From JAGNZR01 sp051656905 (lineage in GTDB: Bacteria; Fusobacteriota; Fusobacteriia; Fusobacteriales; Fusobacteriaceae), in assembly GCA_051656905.1 (NCBI GenBank), contig JBOFJQ010000010.1, forward strand, positions 99,521 through 163,520: 64,000 nt of DNA. The letters are read 5' to 3'. The notes below the pieces were generated by a model that ran no database searches, was not told where the DNA came from, and saw only the letters and a list, made by a program, of their open reading frames with translations. Below are positions 43,979 through 53,111 of the stretch, piece by piece. Positions within the stretch are counted from its first letter, which is position 1, and the number at the start of each line of letters is the position of its first letter. The position numbers and the translations under genes were made by a program.

Positions 43979-46900
43979 ATGGGTAGAGAAGTAAGAATAA
44001 CACCAGAAGAAGATAAAATGCAAAAGTTAGGAATATCTAATTTAAAAATAAAAGAAATTAATTACAATGAAAGGCACAAAAGATTAAATCTTAAGTGCCT
44101 TATTTCTTCTGTTACAGAGCTTACTGAATTAGATATTTTAGAAAAAAGTATTAAAGCTAATTTTGGTGAAAAAATAAAGTTAGTAACTCGTGTTGAGTTA
44201 TCAGCAGAAGAGATTACTAAAGAAGATTTAAAAGTAATAATAGAGAGATCAATTAAAAAAATTAAAGAGAAAAATGCTATTTCAAGATCGTTTTTATATA
44301 TTTATAGAGTTAATATTATTGAAAGTTTAATTCAAATTGAGCTTAATAATAAAATGTCTGTGGATATATTGAAGGATTCTCATATAGATAGAGTATTGAA
44401 AAAAACATTGAGTGAAACTGGAATTGAAGGTTTTGAACTAGAGTTTATAGTTGGGGATTTTTCTAAAAAATTAGAAGATATTGCAGCTCAAAAAGATGAA
44501 TTATTAGTTAAATTAAATAAAAAAAATGAGATTGATATTCAAGAAAATATTAAGAATAAACAAGCTAACCCACAAGATAAGAAGGGAGATTTCTCGGCTA
44601 AAAAAGAAGATAAAGGCAATATTCAAACTTTCTATAATAAGAACAAGGGATTGAAAGGAACTGTTATTCCTATAAATGATTTTGATGAACTTATGGAAAA
44701 TGAACCTTGTGTAATAGAGGGGCAAATATTTGCAATAGAAGTTAGAGAGATTAGAAATGAAAAGTTATTAATAACATTAAGAATTACAGATAAGAAGAAT
44801 TCTGCCACATTAAAATCATTTATTGATAAAAATAAAAGCTTTGATGCTAAGGAAGGAGACTATATTAAAGCTGCTGGTAAAAAGCAGATAGATAGATTCG
44901 CAAATAATGAAGAAATTCTTATGTTTAATGCAATAGAAAAATTAGATAAATTTGATAAAGTGAAGGTTGACTCTAGTGAAGAAAAAAGGGTAGAGTTACA
45001 TACTCATACAAAAATGAGTGAAATGGTTGGTGTAAATGATGTTAAAGAGATAGTTGAGAGAGCAGAATTATATGGTCACAAAGCTGTAGCTATAACTGAT
45101 TATTCAGTCGTTCACTCTTTTCCATTTGCGTATAAAGCTGCAAAAGGTAAAGATATAAAGGTAATCTTAGGTTGTGAAATGTGCATGGTTGATGATAAAA
45201 AACCAATGGTAAAAAATCCTAAGAATGTAGAGATAGAAGAGGAAACTTACGTAGTCTTTGACCTTGAAACCACAGGATTAAATGCTCATAAAAATGAGAT
45301 AATTGAGATTGGAGCAATAAAATTAAAAGGAACTAGAATAGTAGATAGATATTCAACTTTTGTAAAACCTGTTGGAAGAATTCCTAAAAAAATTCAAGAG
45401 TTGACAGGGATATCAGAATCAGATGTATCTGGAGCTAGGTATATTGAAGAAATTTTACCAGAATTTTTAGAATTCATAGGAGATGCAACTTTAGTTGCTC
45501 ATAATGCGCCTTTCGATATGAGTTTTATAGTTAGGGATTCTAAAAGAATACTAGATAAAAAAATAGAGAACAGTGTTATAGATACCCTACAAATGGCAAA
45601 GGATTTATATCCTAAATTAAAAAATTATGGTTTAAAAACCGTAACTAAGTTTTTAGGAGTAGCACTAGAATCACACCATAGAGCAGTTGATGACTCTCAA
45701 GCAACAGCCAATATGTTTGTTATTTTTCTTGAAAAATATATAGAAAAAGAGATAAAAATGTTGTGCGATATGGAAGGAGTGTTCCCAGTTAATGTACAGA
45801 GGCAAGAGACTAAAAATGTTATGGTTCTTGTTAAAAATTTAATAGGTCTTAAAAATATTTATAAAATAGTATCTGAAGCTCATTTAGTAAACTATGGAGA
45901 AAAAAGAGCAAGAGTTACAAGAAGTTTACTAGAAGAGAATAGAGAGGGATTAATGTTTGGAAGTTCTTTATCTTATCATTTTAAAAATTCAGGAGAGCTA
46001 ATTGAGGAATATCTATCATATAATTTTGATAATTTAGATAAAAAAATTGATTTTTATGACTATATAGAACTTTTACCAAATGGTGCTTACAATGAGGTAT
46101 TTGATGAGGAAGGAAGCGGAAGAATAAAAGATTACGCAGATGTAGAAACTATGAATGCTTATTTCTATGAACTTGGAAAAAAACATAATAAAATAGTTAC
46201 TGCAAGTTCTAATGTACATTACTTAGATCCAGAAGACACAAAAATAAGAAGTATTCTTCTTTATGGTAGTGGATCGGTTTTCAGAGAAAATCAATATAAA
46301 GTAGATAATGGATTTTACTTTAGAACTACAGATGAAATGTTAAAAGAGTTTAACTATTTAGGATATCAAGAAGCTTATGATATAGTTATAACTAACACTA
46401 ATCTAATAGCTGAAAATATAGATAAAATAAAACCAGTACCAGATGGTTTTTATCCACCAAAAATAGATAATGCTGAAAATATAGTTAGAGAGATGACTTA
46501 TGAGAAAGCATATAGATTATATGGAAATCCACTTCCTGAGCTCGTTGAGCAGAGAATAGAAAGAGAGTTAAAATCTATAATAGGAAATGGATTCTCAGTT
46601 TTATATCTATCAGCTCAAAAACTTGTAAAAAAATCTTTAGATAATGGATATTTAGTTGGTTCAAGAGGATCAGTTGGATCATCTTTAGTAGCATTTATGA
46701 TGGATATAACAGAGGTTAATGCGCTGTACCCACATTATTTATGTGAAGTAGATACTTGTAAACATTCAGAATTTATAGAGAGAGAGGGAGCGGGAGTCGA
46801 TTTAGACCCTAAAAATTGTCCGAAATGTGGAGCAGTACTAAAAAGAGATGGTTACAGTATACCTTTTGAAGTTTTTATGGGATTTGACGGAGACAAGGTA

Positions 46901-48331
46901 CCAGATATAGATCTGAATTTCTCAGGAGAGTATCAAGGTGAGATTCATAGATACTGTGAAGAGTTATTTGGAAAAGAAAACGTATTTAAAGCTGGAACAA
47001 TATCAACTTTAGCAGAAAAAAATGCTGCAGGTTATGTAATGAAGTATTATGAAGAGCATGGAGTTAAAATAAATAGTGCTGAAATTATAAGACTTGCAAA
47101 AAAATGTGAAGGGGCAAAGAAGACTACAGGACAGCATCCTGGAGGTATGATTATAGTGCCACAAGGGCATACAATACATGAGTTTTGTCCAGTTCAAAAA
47201 CCAGCAAATGATATGAGTAACGACTCAATTACTACTCATTTTGATTATCACGTAATGGATGAACAACTTGTAAAACTAGATATTCTAGGGCATGATGACC
47301 CTACTACAATAAGACTATTACAAGAGTATACAGGGGTAAACGTGTATGATATTCCTCTTGGAGATCCAGAGACATTAAAACTATTTTCATCAACAGAATC
47401 TTTAGGTGTAACGAAAGAGCAAATAGGATCAGTAGTTGGAACTTACGGAGTACCAGAGTTTGGAACATCTTTTGTAAGACAGATGTTAATAGATACTATG
47501 CCAACAACATTTGCAGAGTTAGTTAGAATATCAGGACTTTCACATGGAACGGATGTTTGGCTTAACAATGCTCAAGAATTTGTAAGAGACGGGACTTGTA
47601 CTCTATCAGAAGTTATATCAGTTAGAGACGATATTATGAACTACCTTATTGATCAGGGGATAGATAAGGGAACATCTTTTAAGATAATGGAGTTTGTAAG
47701 AAAGGGACAACCATCAAAAAATCCAGATGGTTGGGAAAAATATAGTCAACTTATGAAGGAACATAACGTAAAAGATTGGTATATAGAATCATGTAGAAGA
47801 ATAAAATATATGTTTCCTAAGGGACATGCCGTTGCTTATGTAATGATGGCAATGAGGATAGCATATTTTAAGGTACACTACCCACTTGAGTTTTATGCAG
47901 CATATTTCTCTAGAAAGTATGATTCTTTTAACTATGAAGTAATGTATGATATAAGTAAAGTAAAAGCTAGATTAGAAGAGCTTTCTAAAGAGGTTAAATT
48001 AGATGTAAAGCAAAAAAATGAAATATCCCTATGTGAAATCATAGTTGAGATGAAGGCTAGGGGGATTGAATTTTTACCTATTGACATATATGCCTCTCAA
48101 GGGATAAAATTTACAGTAGAAGAGGGAAAAATAAGAATACCTTTAGTAGGATTTGCAGGACTAGGGCAAGCCGTTGTAGATAATATTTTATTAGAAAGAG
48201 AACAGGGAAGATTTACATCTTTTGAAGATTTAAAAAGAAGGACTAAAGCTTCACAAACAATAATTGATAAGTTTAAAGAGTATAATGCGATAGAAGCTCT
48301 TAGCGATACAAACCAAATAAGTTTATTTTAA
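43979..48331 (+). CDS. polC: DNA polymerase III alpha subunit, PolC type
   Basis: A 1450-residue replicative DNA polymerase. Domain order: N-terminal domain (~1-190), OB fold (~235-320), PHP domain split by the exonuclease (HTHTKMSEMVGVNDVKEIV), DnaQ-type 3'-5' exonuclease (VVFDLETTGLNAHKNEIIEIGAI ... HNAPFDMSFI ... HHRAVDDSQAT), then the polymerase palm with PDIDLNFSGEYQG catalytic aspartates and a zinc motif (CEVDTCKHSEFI...CPKCG). QHPGGMIIVP and the helix-hairpin-helix/C-terminal region follow. PolC is the proofreading replicase of low-GC Gram-positives, Fusobacteria and Thermotogae. GGAGAA lies upstream of the ATG inside the preceding gene end. Confidence 0.96.
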   Translation: MGREVRITPEEDKMQKLGISNLKIKEINYNERHKRLNLKCLISSVTELTELDILEKSIKANFGEKIKLVTRVELSAEEITKEDLKVIIERSIKKIKEKNAISRSFLYIYRVNIIESLIQIELNNKMSVDILKDSHIDRVLKKTLSETGIEGFELEFIVGDFSKKLEDIAAQKDELLVKLNKKNEIDIQENIKNKQANPQDKKGDFSAKKEDKGNIQTFYNKNKGLKGTVIPINDFDELMENEPCVIEGQIFAIEVREIRNEKLLITLRITDKKNSATLKSFIDKNKSFDAKEGDYIKAAGKKQIDRFANNEEILMFNAIEKLDKFDKVKVDSSEEKRVELHTHTKMSEMVGVNDVKEIVERAELYGHKAVAITDYSVVHSFPFAYKAAKGKDIKVILGCEMCMVDDKKPMVKNPKNVEIEEETYVVFDLETTGLNAHKNEIIEIGAIKLKGTRIVDRYSTFVKPVGRIPKKIQELTGISESDVSGARYIEEILPEFLEFIGDATLVAHNAPFDMSFIVRDSKRILDKKIENSVIDTLQMAKDLYPKLKNYGLKTVTKFLGVALESHHRAVDDSQATANMFVIFLEKYIEKEIKMLCDMEGVFPVNVQRQETKNVMVLVKNLIGLKNIYKIVSEAHLVNYGEKRARVTRSLLEENREGLMFGSSLSYHFKNSGELIEEYLSYNFDNLDKKIDFYDYIELLPNGAYNEVFDEEGSGRIKDYADVETMNAYFYELGKKHNKIVTASSNVHYLDPEDTKIRSILLYGSGSVFRENQYKVDNGFYFRTTDEMLKEFNYLGYQEAYDIVITNTNLIAENIDKIKPVPDGFYPPKIDNAENIVREMTYEKAYRLYGNPLPELVEQRIERELKSIIGNGFSVLYLSAQKLVKKSLDNGYLVGSRGSVGSSLVAFMMDITEVNALYPHYLCEVDTCKHSEFIEREGAGVDLDPKNCPKCGAVLKRDGYSIPFEVFMGFDGDKVPDIDLNFSGEYQGEIHRYCEELFGKENVFKAGTISTLAEKNAAGYVMKYYEEHGVKINSAEIIRLAKKCEGAKKTTGQHPGGMIIVPQGHTIHEFCPVQKPANDMSNDSITTHFDYHVMDEQLVKLDILGHDDPTTIRLLQEYTGVNVYDIPLGDPETLKLFSSTESLGVTKEQIGSVVGTYGVPEFGTSFVRQMLIDTMPTTFAELVRISGLSHGTDVWLNNAQEFVRDGTCTLSEVISVRDDIMNYLIDQGIDKGTSFKIMEFVRKGQPSKNPDGWEKYSQLMKEHNVKDWYIESCRRIKYMFPKGHAVAYVMMAMRIAYFKVHYPLEFYAAYFSRKYDSFNYEVMYDISKVKARLEELSKEVKLDVKQKNEISLCEIIVEMKARGIEFLPIDIYASQGIKFTVEEGKIRIPLVGFAGLGQAVVDNILLEREQGRFTSFEDLKRRTKASQTIIDKFKEYNAIEALSDTNQISLF

Positions 48332-48375
48332 CAGGGTTAATAATATAAAAACGAACTAAAATGTGAGGGGGATTT

Positions 48376-49605
48376 ATGAACAAAGTAACGTTAGAATCAA
48401 TTAGGGAAGCACAAAAAACTCTTGAAGGAATTATTAAAAAGACTCCAATTCAAGATAGTCCATTTTTAACAAAAGAATTAGAGGGAAACATATTCTTTAA
48501 GTTAGAAAATTTACAGAGAACAGGGTCTTTTAAAATTAGAGGAGCTATGAATAAAATTGCAAGTTTAACTGAGGAAGAGAAAGCAAGAGGGGTTATTGCT
48601 TCTTCAGCAGGAAATCATGCACAAGGAGTAGCGCTAGGAGCAACAGCAAAAGGGATTAAATCAACAATAGTTATGCCTGAGACAGCACCAATGGCTAAAG
48701 TTATAGCAACTAAAGGTTATGGAGCTGAGGTTGTATTATGTGGTCAAGTTTATGATGATGCTTTTGCAAAAGCTTGTGAACTTCAAAAAGAGACTGGAGC
48801 AGTATTTTTACACCCATTCAATGATAATTATGTAATTTCAGGACAAGGGACTATAGGTTTAGAAATTTTAGATGAACTTCCTAATGTAGATGTTGTTCTT
48901 GTTCCAATTGGTGGAGGTGGAATACTTGCAGGTATAGCTAAGGCTATAAAATCAATAAAACCATCTGTAAAAATAATTGGAGTTCAAACTGATAATGTTC
49001 CTTCAATGAGAGAAGCTATGAAAGCTGGTTGTCCTATAGAAATTACGTCTAAACCAACAATAGCAGATGGAATAGCTGTTAGAAAATGTGGTGATTTAAC
49101 TTTTGAAATTATAAGAGAGTGCGTTGATGAGATCGTTACTGTAAGTGAAGATGAAATAGTAAATGCAATATTTTTCCTACTTGAAAGAAATAAAGTTCTT
49201 GCAGAGGGAGCTGGAGCAACAGCAGTAGCGGCAGTTTTAGCTAAAAAAATAGATTGTAAAGATAAAAATGTTTGTGCTGTAGTTTCAGGTGGAAATATTG
49301 ATATTAATCTTGTTAATAGAGTAATAAACAAAGGTCTGTTTAACGAAGGAAGAAGATATGAATTTAAAGTTAGTATCCCTAATAAAACAGGAGAGCTTCA
49401 AAAGGTATTAGATTTTGTAAAAGAGTGTAAAGGAAATATTATGTGCATAAACCAAAGTATGTTTGAAGAGATTGGGCGTACTATGTTTGAAAACAGTCTA
49501 ACTAATAATAGTAAAGAAGTTCTATTAGTTGTTGAATGTATAGACGTAGAGCACAGAGAAATGTTAAAAAATAGTATGGCATTTGCAGGTTATAAAATTT
49601 ATTAA
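48376..49605 (+). CDS. ilvA: threonine dehydratase (threonine ammonia-lyase) with ACT domain
   Basis: A 409-residue PLP enzyme that deaminates threonine to 2-oxobutyrate. The PLP lysine is in GSFKIRGAMNK; other motifs are SSAGNHAQGVALGA, PIGGGGILAGIA and VVSGGNIDINL. Residues ~330-409 form a single ACT-like regulatory domain (VSIPNKTGELQKVLDFVKE). One ACT domain and this length match the IlvA/TdcB class of Clostridia and Fusobacteria, which may serve isoleucine synthesis or threonine fermentation; no ilv or tdc genes are adjacent to decide. GAGGGGG ribosome site. Confidence 0.92.
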   Translation: MNKVTLESIREAQKTLEGIIKKTPIQDSPFLTKELEGNIFFKLENLQRTGSFKIRGAMNKIASLTEEEKARGVIASSAGNHAQGVALGATAKGIKSTIVMPETAPMAKVIATKGYGAEVVLCGQVYDDAFAKACELQKETGAVFLHPFNDNYVISGQGTIGLEILDELPNVDVVLVPIGGGGILAGIAKAIKSIKPSVKIIGVQTDNVPSMREAMKAGCPIEITSKPTIADGIAVRKCGDLTFEIIRECVDEIVTVSEDEIVNAIFFLLERNKVLAEGAGATAVAAVLAKKIDCKDKNVCAVVSGGNIDINLVNRVINKGLFNEGRRYEFKVSIPNKTGELQKVLDFVKECKGNIMCINQSMFEEIGRTMFENSLTNNSKEVLLVVECIDVEHREMLKNSMAFAGYKIY

Positions 49606-49649
49606 AAAATAAAAATATTGATAAAATATTAATTATGGGGGATTTATTT

Positions 49650-50963
49650 ATGAAAAAATTATGCTTAATTATTTTTATGTTTTGTAATTTGTTTTTTTTA
49701 ACTTTTGCAGATAATGTAAAAAGTAATAAAACAATAGAGATAGGGGAATACTCTTATCCTTACAAAGAACCAAACGTAGCAACAATTGTAGGAAGTTCAA
49801 TGATGATGAAAGACGGAGTTACAAGTGTTGAAAAAATAAATAAAAAAGAATACAGCATAGATATTAAAGAAAATGTTGAAATACCTGAAAGCCTATGGTA
49901 CGAAAAGGGATATAAGTTTTCTTTAGTTAAACAAAATAAAAAATCTCCCTTAATTTTTATTATTGCTGGAACAGGAGCAACTCATGATTCTAGTAGAATG
50001 GAATTTTTTCAAAGAATTTTTTATGATGCAGGATATAATGTAATTTCCATAGCTTCACCTATTCAAATGAATTTTATAATTAATGCTTCAACTTCAAGAA
50101 TGCCTGGTGTATTAATGGAAGATAGTAAGGATATTTATAATGTAATGAATAAAGCTTATGATAAAGTTAAGGATAAAATACAAGTAAGTGATGTGTACTT
50201 AATGGGATACTCTTTAGGAGCAGCTCAATCAGCATTTGTATCTTATATTGATGAAACAGAGAAGAAATTCAATTTTAAAAGAGTATATATGATAAACCCA
50301 GTTGTAGATTTAAAAAAATCAGCTAATAAATTAGATCAAATTTTAGATAGAAATATCAAAGGTGACAATAAAAAAATTGGAAACCTTATAGATGAAATAC
50401 TTTCAGGACTTGCGGAACAGATAAAGAAGGACCAAAGAGGAGTAAATGAGGAAGCAATATTCCAACTTTTTAAAGATGATCATATGACTAAAGAAAAGAA
50501 AGAGTCAATAATAGGGTTTGTATTCAGAATGATATCAGTAGATACTAACTATGTGACAGATTTATTAAATAAAAGAGGGGTTTATGTAGGTGAAGAAGTT
50601 GGAAAATTTGATTCTATGTTTAAATATTTTGAAAGAATTAATTTTGCAAATTTTATCTCATACTTAGATAAACTATTGATGCCTTACTATGAAGAAAAAG
50701 GCTTTACAAAAGAGCAACTTTTAAATAAAGTAACAATCTATGAATTAGAAAATTATTTGAAAAATACTAATAAAATAGCCGTAATAACAAATAAAGATGA
50801 GATTATCTTAGATAATGCCGATATAAAATATTTAGAAAATGTATTTGGAAATAGAATGATATTATTCCCTTATGGAGGACATTGTGGAAATATGTATTAT
50901 AAACCAAATGTTGATACAATGTTAAAATATTTACAGGAGGGTAAATTAGAATATGCTGAATAA
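49650..50963 (+). CDS. exported alpha/beta-hydrolase
   Basis: A 437-residue secreted or periplasmic alpha/beta hydrolase. I start at the ATG at 49650; the ATG at 49635 overlaps the GGGGG ribosome site. Residues 1-20 form a signal peptide (MKKLCLIIFMFCNLFFLTFA). The core shows SPLIFIIAGTGATHDSSRM (oxyanion region), the nucleophile elbow MGYSLGAAQSA (Ser), and likely acid and base residues in ITNKDEIILD and YGGHCGNMYY. A long helical lid region lies between them. Probably a lipase, esterase or peptidase acting in the envelope. It overlaps the MlaA-like gene by 11 bases, hinting at lipid metabolism of the outer membrane. Confidence 0.75.
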   Translation: MKKLCLIIFMFCNLFFLTFADNVKSNKTIEIGEYSYPYKEPNVATIVGSSMMMKDGVTSVEKINKKEYSIDIKENVEIPESLWYEKGYKFSLVKQNKKSPLIFIIAGTGATHDSSRMEFFQRIFYDAGYNVISIASPIQMNFIINASTSRMPGVLMEDSKDIYNVMNKAYDKVKDKIQVSDVYLMGYSLGAAQSAFVSYIDETEKKFNFKRVYMINPVVDLKKSANKLDQILDRNIKGDNKKIGNLIDEILSGLAEQIKKDQRGVNEEAIFQLFKDDHMTKEKKESIIGFVFRMISVDTNYVTDLLNKRGVYVGEEVGKFDSMFKYFERINFANFISYLDKLLMPYYEEKGFTKEQLLNKVTIYELENYLKNTNKIAVITNKDEIILDNADIKYLENVFGNRMILFPYGGHCGNMYYKPNVDTMLKYLQEGKLEYAE

Positions 50964-51729
50964 AATTAAAAAGTTAAAAAAAATATTGGTATTGTTCGTA
51001 GTTATTTTTTCAATAAGTTTTAGTGATGAACAGGCTAAAGAAAATCACGAGAGCAAGCAACAAAATCAAGAGATATCAAGTGTTAATAAAGAAGGAAATA
51101 ATGTAGACTTTTTTATGGTATATGATCCATGGGAAGGTATGAATAGAAGAATTTATTATTTTAATTATTACTTTGATACATATGTGTTTCAACCTGTAGT
51201 AAATACATATACCTTTATAACTCCAGATATTTTAGAAAAAGGTGTGAGCAATTTTTATTCGAATAGTAAAAATGTAGGGGTAATAGTTAATTCTGCTGCT
51301 CAAGGAAAAGTAAGAAAGTTTATGAAGAGTTTAGGAAGATTTTCTATAAACTCAGTATTAGGGTTATTTGGAGTGGTTGATGTAGCAACAAACTTAGATA
51401 TGCCTAGTCCTTATGAGGATTTTGGAACGACTTTTGCTTATTATGGAATTCCAAGTGGACCGTATGTAGTATTACCAGTATTAGGACCTTCAAATTTAAG
51501 AAATGCAGTAGGAACTGGTATTAATATAGTTGGCACACCAAGAATTCATCCTTATACATTAACAGATAGTATAGATATGACTAATATGGGAGTTTCAGCT
51601 TTAGATTCAATAGATGCAAGAAAAAATGTTAAGTTTAGATATTATAGTATGGGAACTCCATTCGAATACGAATATGTGAGATTTATGTATAGTGAATACA
51701 GAAAACATTTAGAATCAGTAGAACAATAA
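50953..51729 (+). CDS. mlaA: MlaA/VacJ-family outer-membrane lipid-asymmetry protein
   Basis: A 258-residue MlaA-type protein, part of the retrograde phospholipid transport system that clears phospholipids from the outer leaflet. Signatures: YDPWEGMNRRIYYFNYYFDTYVFQPVVNTY, the SLGRFSINSVLGLFGVVDVAT segment, EDFGTTFAYYGIPSGPYVVLPVLGPSNLRNAVG and FEYEYVRFMYSEYR. A signal sequence is present (residues 1-24), but no lipobox Cys follows, so it seems not to be a lipoprotein, unlike E. coli MlaA. mlaBCDEF genes are not adjacent. ACAGGAGGG ribosome site inside the upstream hydrolase gene. Confidence 0.9.
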   Translation: MLNKIKKLKKILVLFVVIFSISFSDEQAKENHESKQQNQEISSVNKEGNNVDFFMVYDPWEGMNRRIYYFNYYFDTYVFQPVVNTYTFITPDILEKGVSNFYSNSKNVGVIVNSAAQGKVRKFMKSLGRFSINSVLGLFGVVDVATNLDMPSPYEDFGTTFAYYGIPSGPYVVLPVLGPSNLRNAVGTGINIVGTPRIHPYTLTDSIDMTNMGVSALDSIDARKNVKFRYYSMGTPFEYEYVRFMYSEYRKHLESVEQ

Positions 51730-51762
51730 ATCAAAATAAAGATTAGAAGGATGTTAATATAT

Positions 51763-52623
51763 ATGTGGAAAAATATAGACATTTCTTCAAAAGAAATTAT
51801 AACAAAATATACAAAAGGGCTATTCGAGATATGTGATTACAATTTTGTAAATCTTCTTACATGGAGTGAGGGAGATAATATCCAATATAAAATAGAAAAT
51901 AACACTTTGTATATGAAAGGGAATTATTTAGGAGAAAGTAGTTATTTTTTTCCAATTTCATTAAATTCTTGTGAAGAAGATATAAATATTGCAATAGAAG
52001 AGATACTTGAAGAAGGATATAATATAGAGCTGATTCCAGAAGAGTGGAAAGATAAATTAGAAGATAAATATTATTTTGAAGAGCAGAGACCAACTTTTGA
52101 TTATATTTATTTAATGGAAGAGATAGCTTTTTTAAAAGGTAGAAAGTACATAAAAAAAAGAAATAAGATTAATCAATTTATAAAAAATAATGTTTTTAAA
52201 TATGAAGAGATTAATAAAAATAATCTAGATTTAGTCAAAGCGTTTCAAGAGAGTTGGATGTTAGAAAAAGATGGGTATAATATAGAGGAATTAAAAAAAG
52301 AAAACATAGGTATTAAAACTATTTTAGAAAACTATTTTGAATTAAATTTATGTGGTGGAGTAATTTTTGTAAATAATAAAATTATAGCTTATACAATAGG
52401 TGAGAAGATAAAAAATCAACTTTTTGTTTATATTGAAAAAGCAGATGAAAGTTATAGTGGTAGTTATCAAGGAATTAATGCTTTCTTTTTACAAGAAAAT
52501 AATGATGGAATATTGACCGTGAATAGAGAGGATGATGCAGGTTTAGATGGTCTAAGACAGGCAAAAGAGTCGTATTTCCCCTATAAGCTTCTGAAAAAAT
52601 ACAGAATAATTTCAAAAAAATAG
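51763..52623 (+). CDS. DUF2156 (GNAT-like, LPG-synthase C-terminal) protein
   Basis: A 286-residue soluble protein of the DUF2156 family, related to the catalytic domain of lysyl-phosphatidylglycerol synthase (MprF). Visible segments: CDYNFVNLLTWSEGDNIQYKIENNTLYM, FDYIYLMEEIAFLKGRKYIKKRNKINQFIK, a central GGVIFVNNKIIAYTIGEKI acceptor-like strand pair and VNREDDAGLDGLRQAKESYFPYKLLKKY, a strong family marker. MprF flippase helices are absent. The start is the ATG at 51763; the ATG at 51751 abuts the AGAAGGA ribosome site. Following an MlaA-like gene, it may modify envelope lipids or transfer aminoacyl groups, but this is inference. Confidence 0.8.
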   Translation: MWKNIDISSKEIITKYTKGLFEICDYNFVNLLTWSEGDNIQYKIENNTLYMKGNYLGESSYFFPISLNSCEEDINIAIEEILEEGYNIELIPEEWKDKLEDKYYFEEQRPTFDYIYLMEEIAFLKGRKYIKKRNKINQFIKNNVFKYEEINKNNLDLVKAFQESWMLEKDGYNIEELKKENIGIKTILENYFELNLCGGVIFVNNKIIAYTIGEKIKNQLFVYIEKADESYSGSYQGINAFFLQENNDGILTVNREDDAGLDGLRQAKESYFPYKLLKKYRIISKK

Positions 52624-52662
52624 GTCTAATATTGATATAAAATAGGTCTAATATTGACATAA
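52619..52662. repeat. 22-base tandem direct repeat upstream of ptsH
   Basis: Two head-to-tail copies of a 22-base unit (AATAGGTCTAATATTGAYAT..) differing by one base. The first copy contains the TAG stop codon of the DUF2156 gene; the second contains a TTGACA. Confidence 0.75.
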
Positions 52663-52685
52663 AGAGAGTTTGTTATTTGTGCAAG

Positions 52686-52714
52686 TTGACAAAACTTGAA
52701 AAAAAAGATAGAAT
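52686..52714 (+). promoter_or_regulatory. promoter of ptsH
   Basis: TTGACA (52686-52691) and TAGAAT (52709-52714) with a 17-base spacer, 63 bases before the ptsH start. Confidence 0.7.
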
Positions 52715-52777
52715 TAGATAACGATAAAGTTTTAGAGTTATAGAATTATTTAAATATTAATGCTTGGAGGAAAGAAA

Positions 52778-53041
52778 ATGGCATTTAAAGTTGCTGAAAT
52801 AAAAAATGAAACAGGACTTCACACAAGACCAGGGAATGAGTTTGTAAGCTTAGCAAAAACATTCGAATCGCAAATTGAGTTAGAAAATGAAGATGGTAAA
52901 AAAGTAAAAGGAACATCTCTTTTAAAAATATTATCTTTAGGAATAAAAAAAGGAAGCAAAATAACAGTTCATGCTGAAGGTGCAGATGAAAATGATGCTG
53001 TTGATAAATTAACACATCTTCTAGAGAATTTAAAAGACTAG
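52778..53041 (+). CDS. ptsH: phosphocarrier protein HPr
   Basis: An 87-residue HPr, the general phosphate carrier of the sugar phosphotransferase system. The active-site His15 is in TGLHTRPGN; in place of the common HARPA it has HTRPG. Ser47 (GTSLLKILSLG) corresponds to the regulatory Ser46 of Gram-positive HPr. The start is the ATG at 52778, with GGAGG ~8 bases upstream; an in-frame ATG at 52760 precedes that ribosome site. A hairpin terminator separates it from ptsI, which probably makes HPr more abundant than Enzyme I. Confidence 0.96.
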   Translation: MAFKVAEIKNETGLHTRPGNEFVSLAKTFESQIELENEDGKKVKGTSLLKILSLGIKKGSKITVHAEGADENDAVDKLTHLLENLKD

Positions 53042-53049
53042 AAAGTTTG

Positions 53050-53084
53050 AATGGGAGATGGTAGTATCATTTCCCATTTTTTTA
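53050..53084 (+). terminator. intercistronic terminator between ptsH and ptsI
   Basis: An 11-bp stem (53050-53060 with 53068-53078, one G-T pair), a 7-base loop and seven T residues. It forms a complete-looking terminator within an apparent two-gene operon. Confidence 0.8.
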
Positions 53085-53111
53085 TATATAAAAAATAAAA
53101 GGGGTAGTCTA

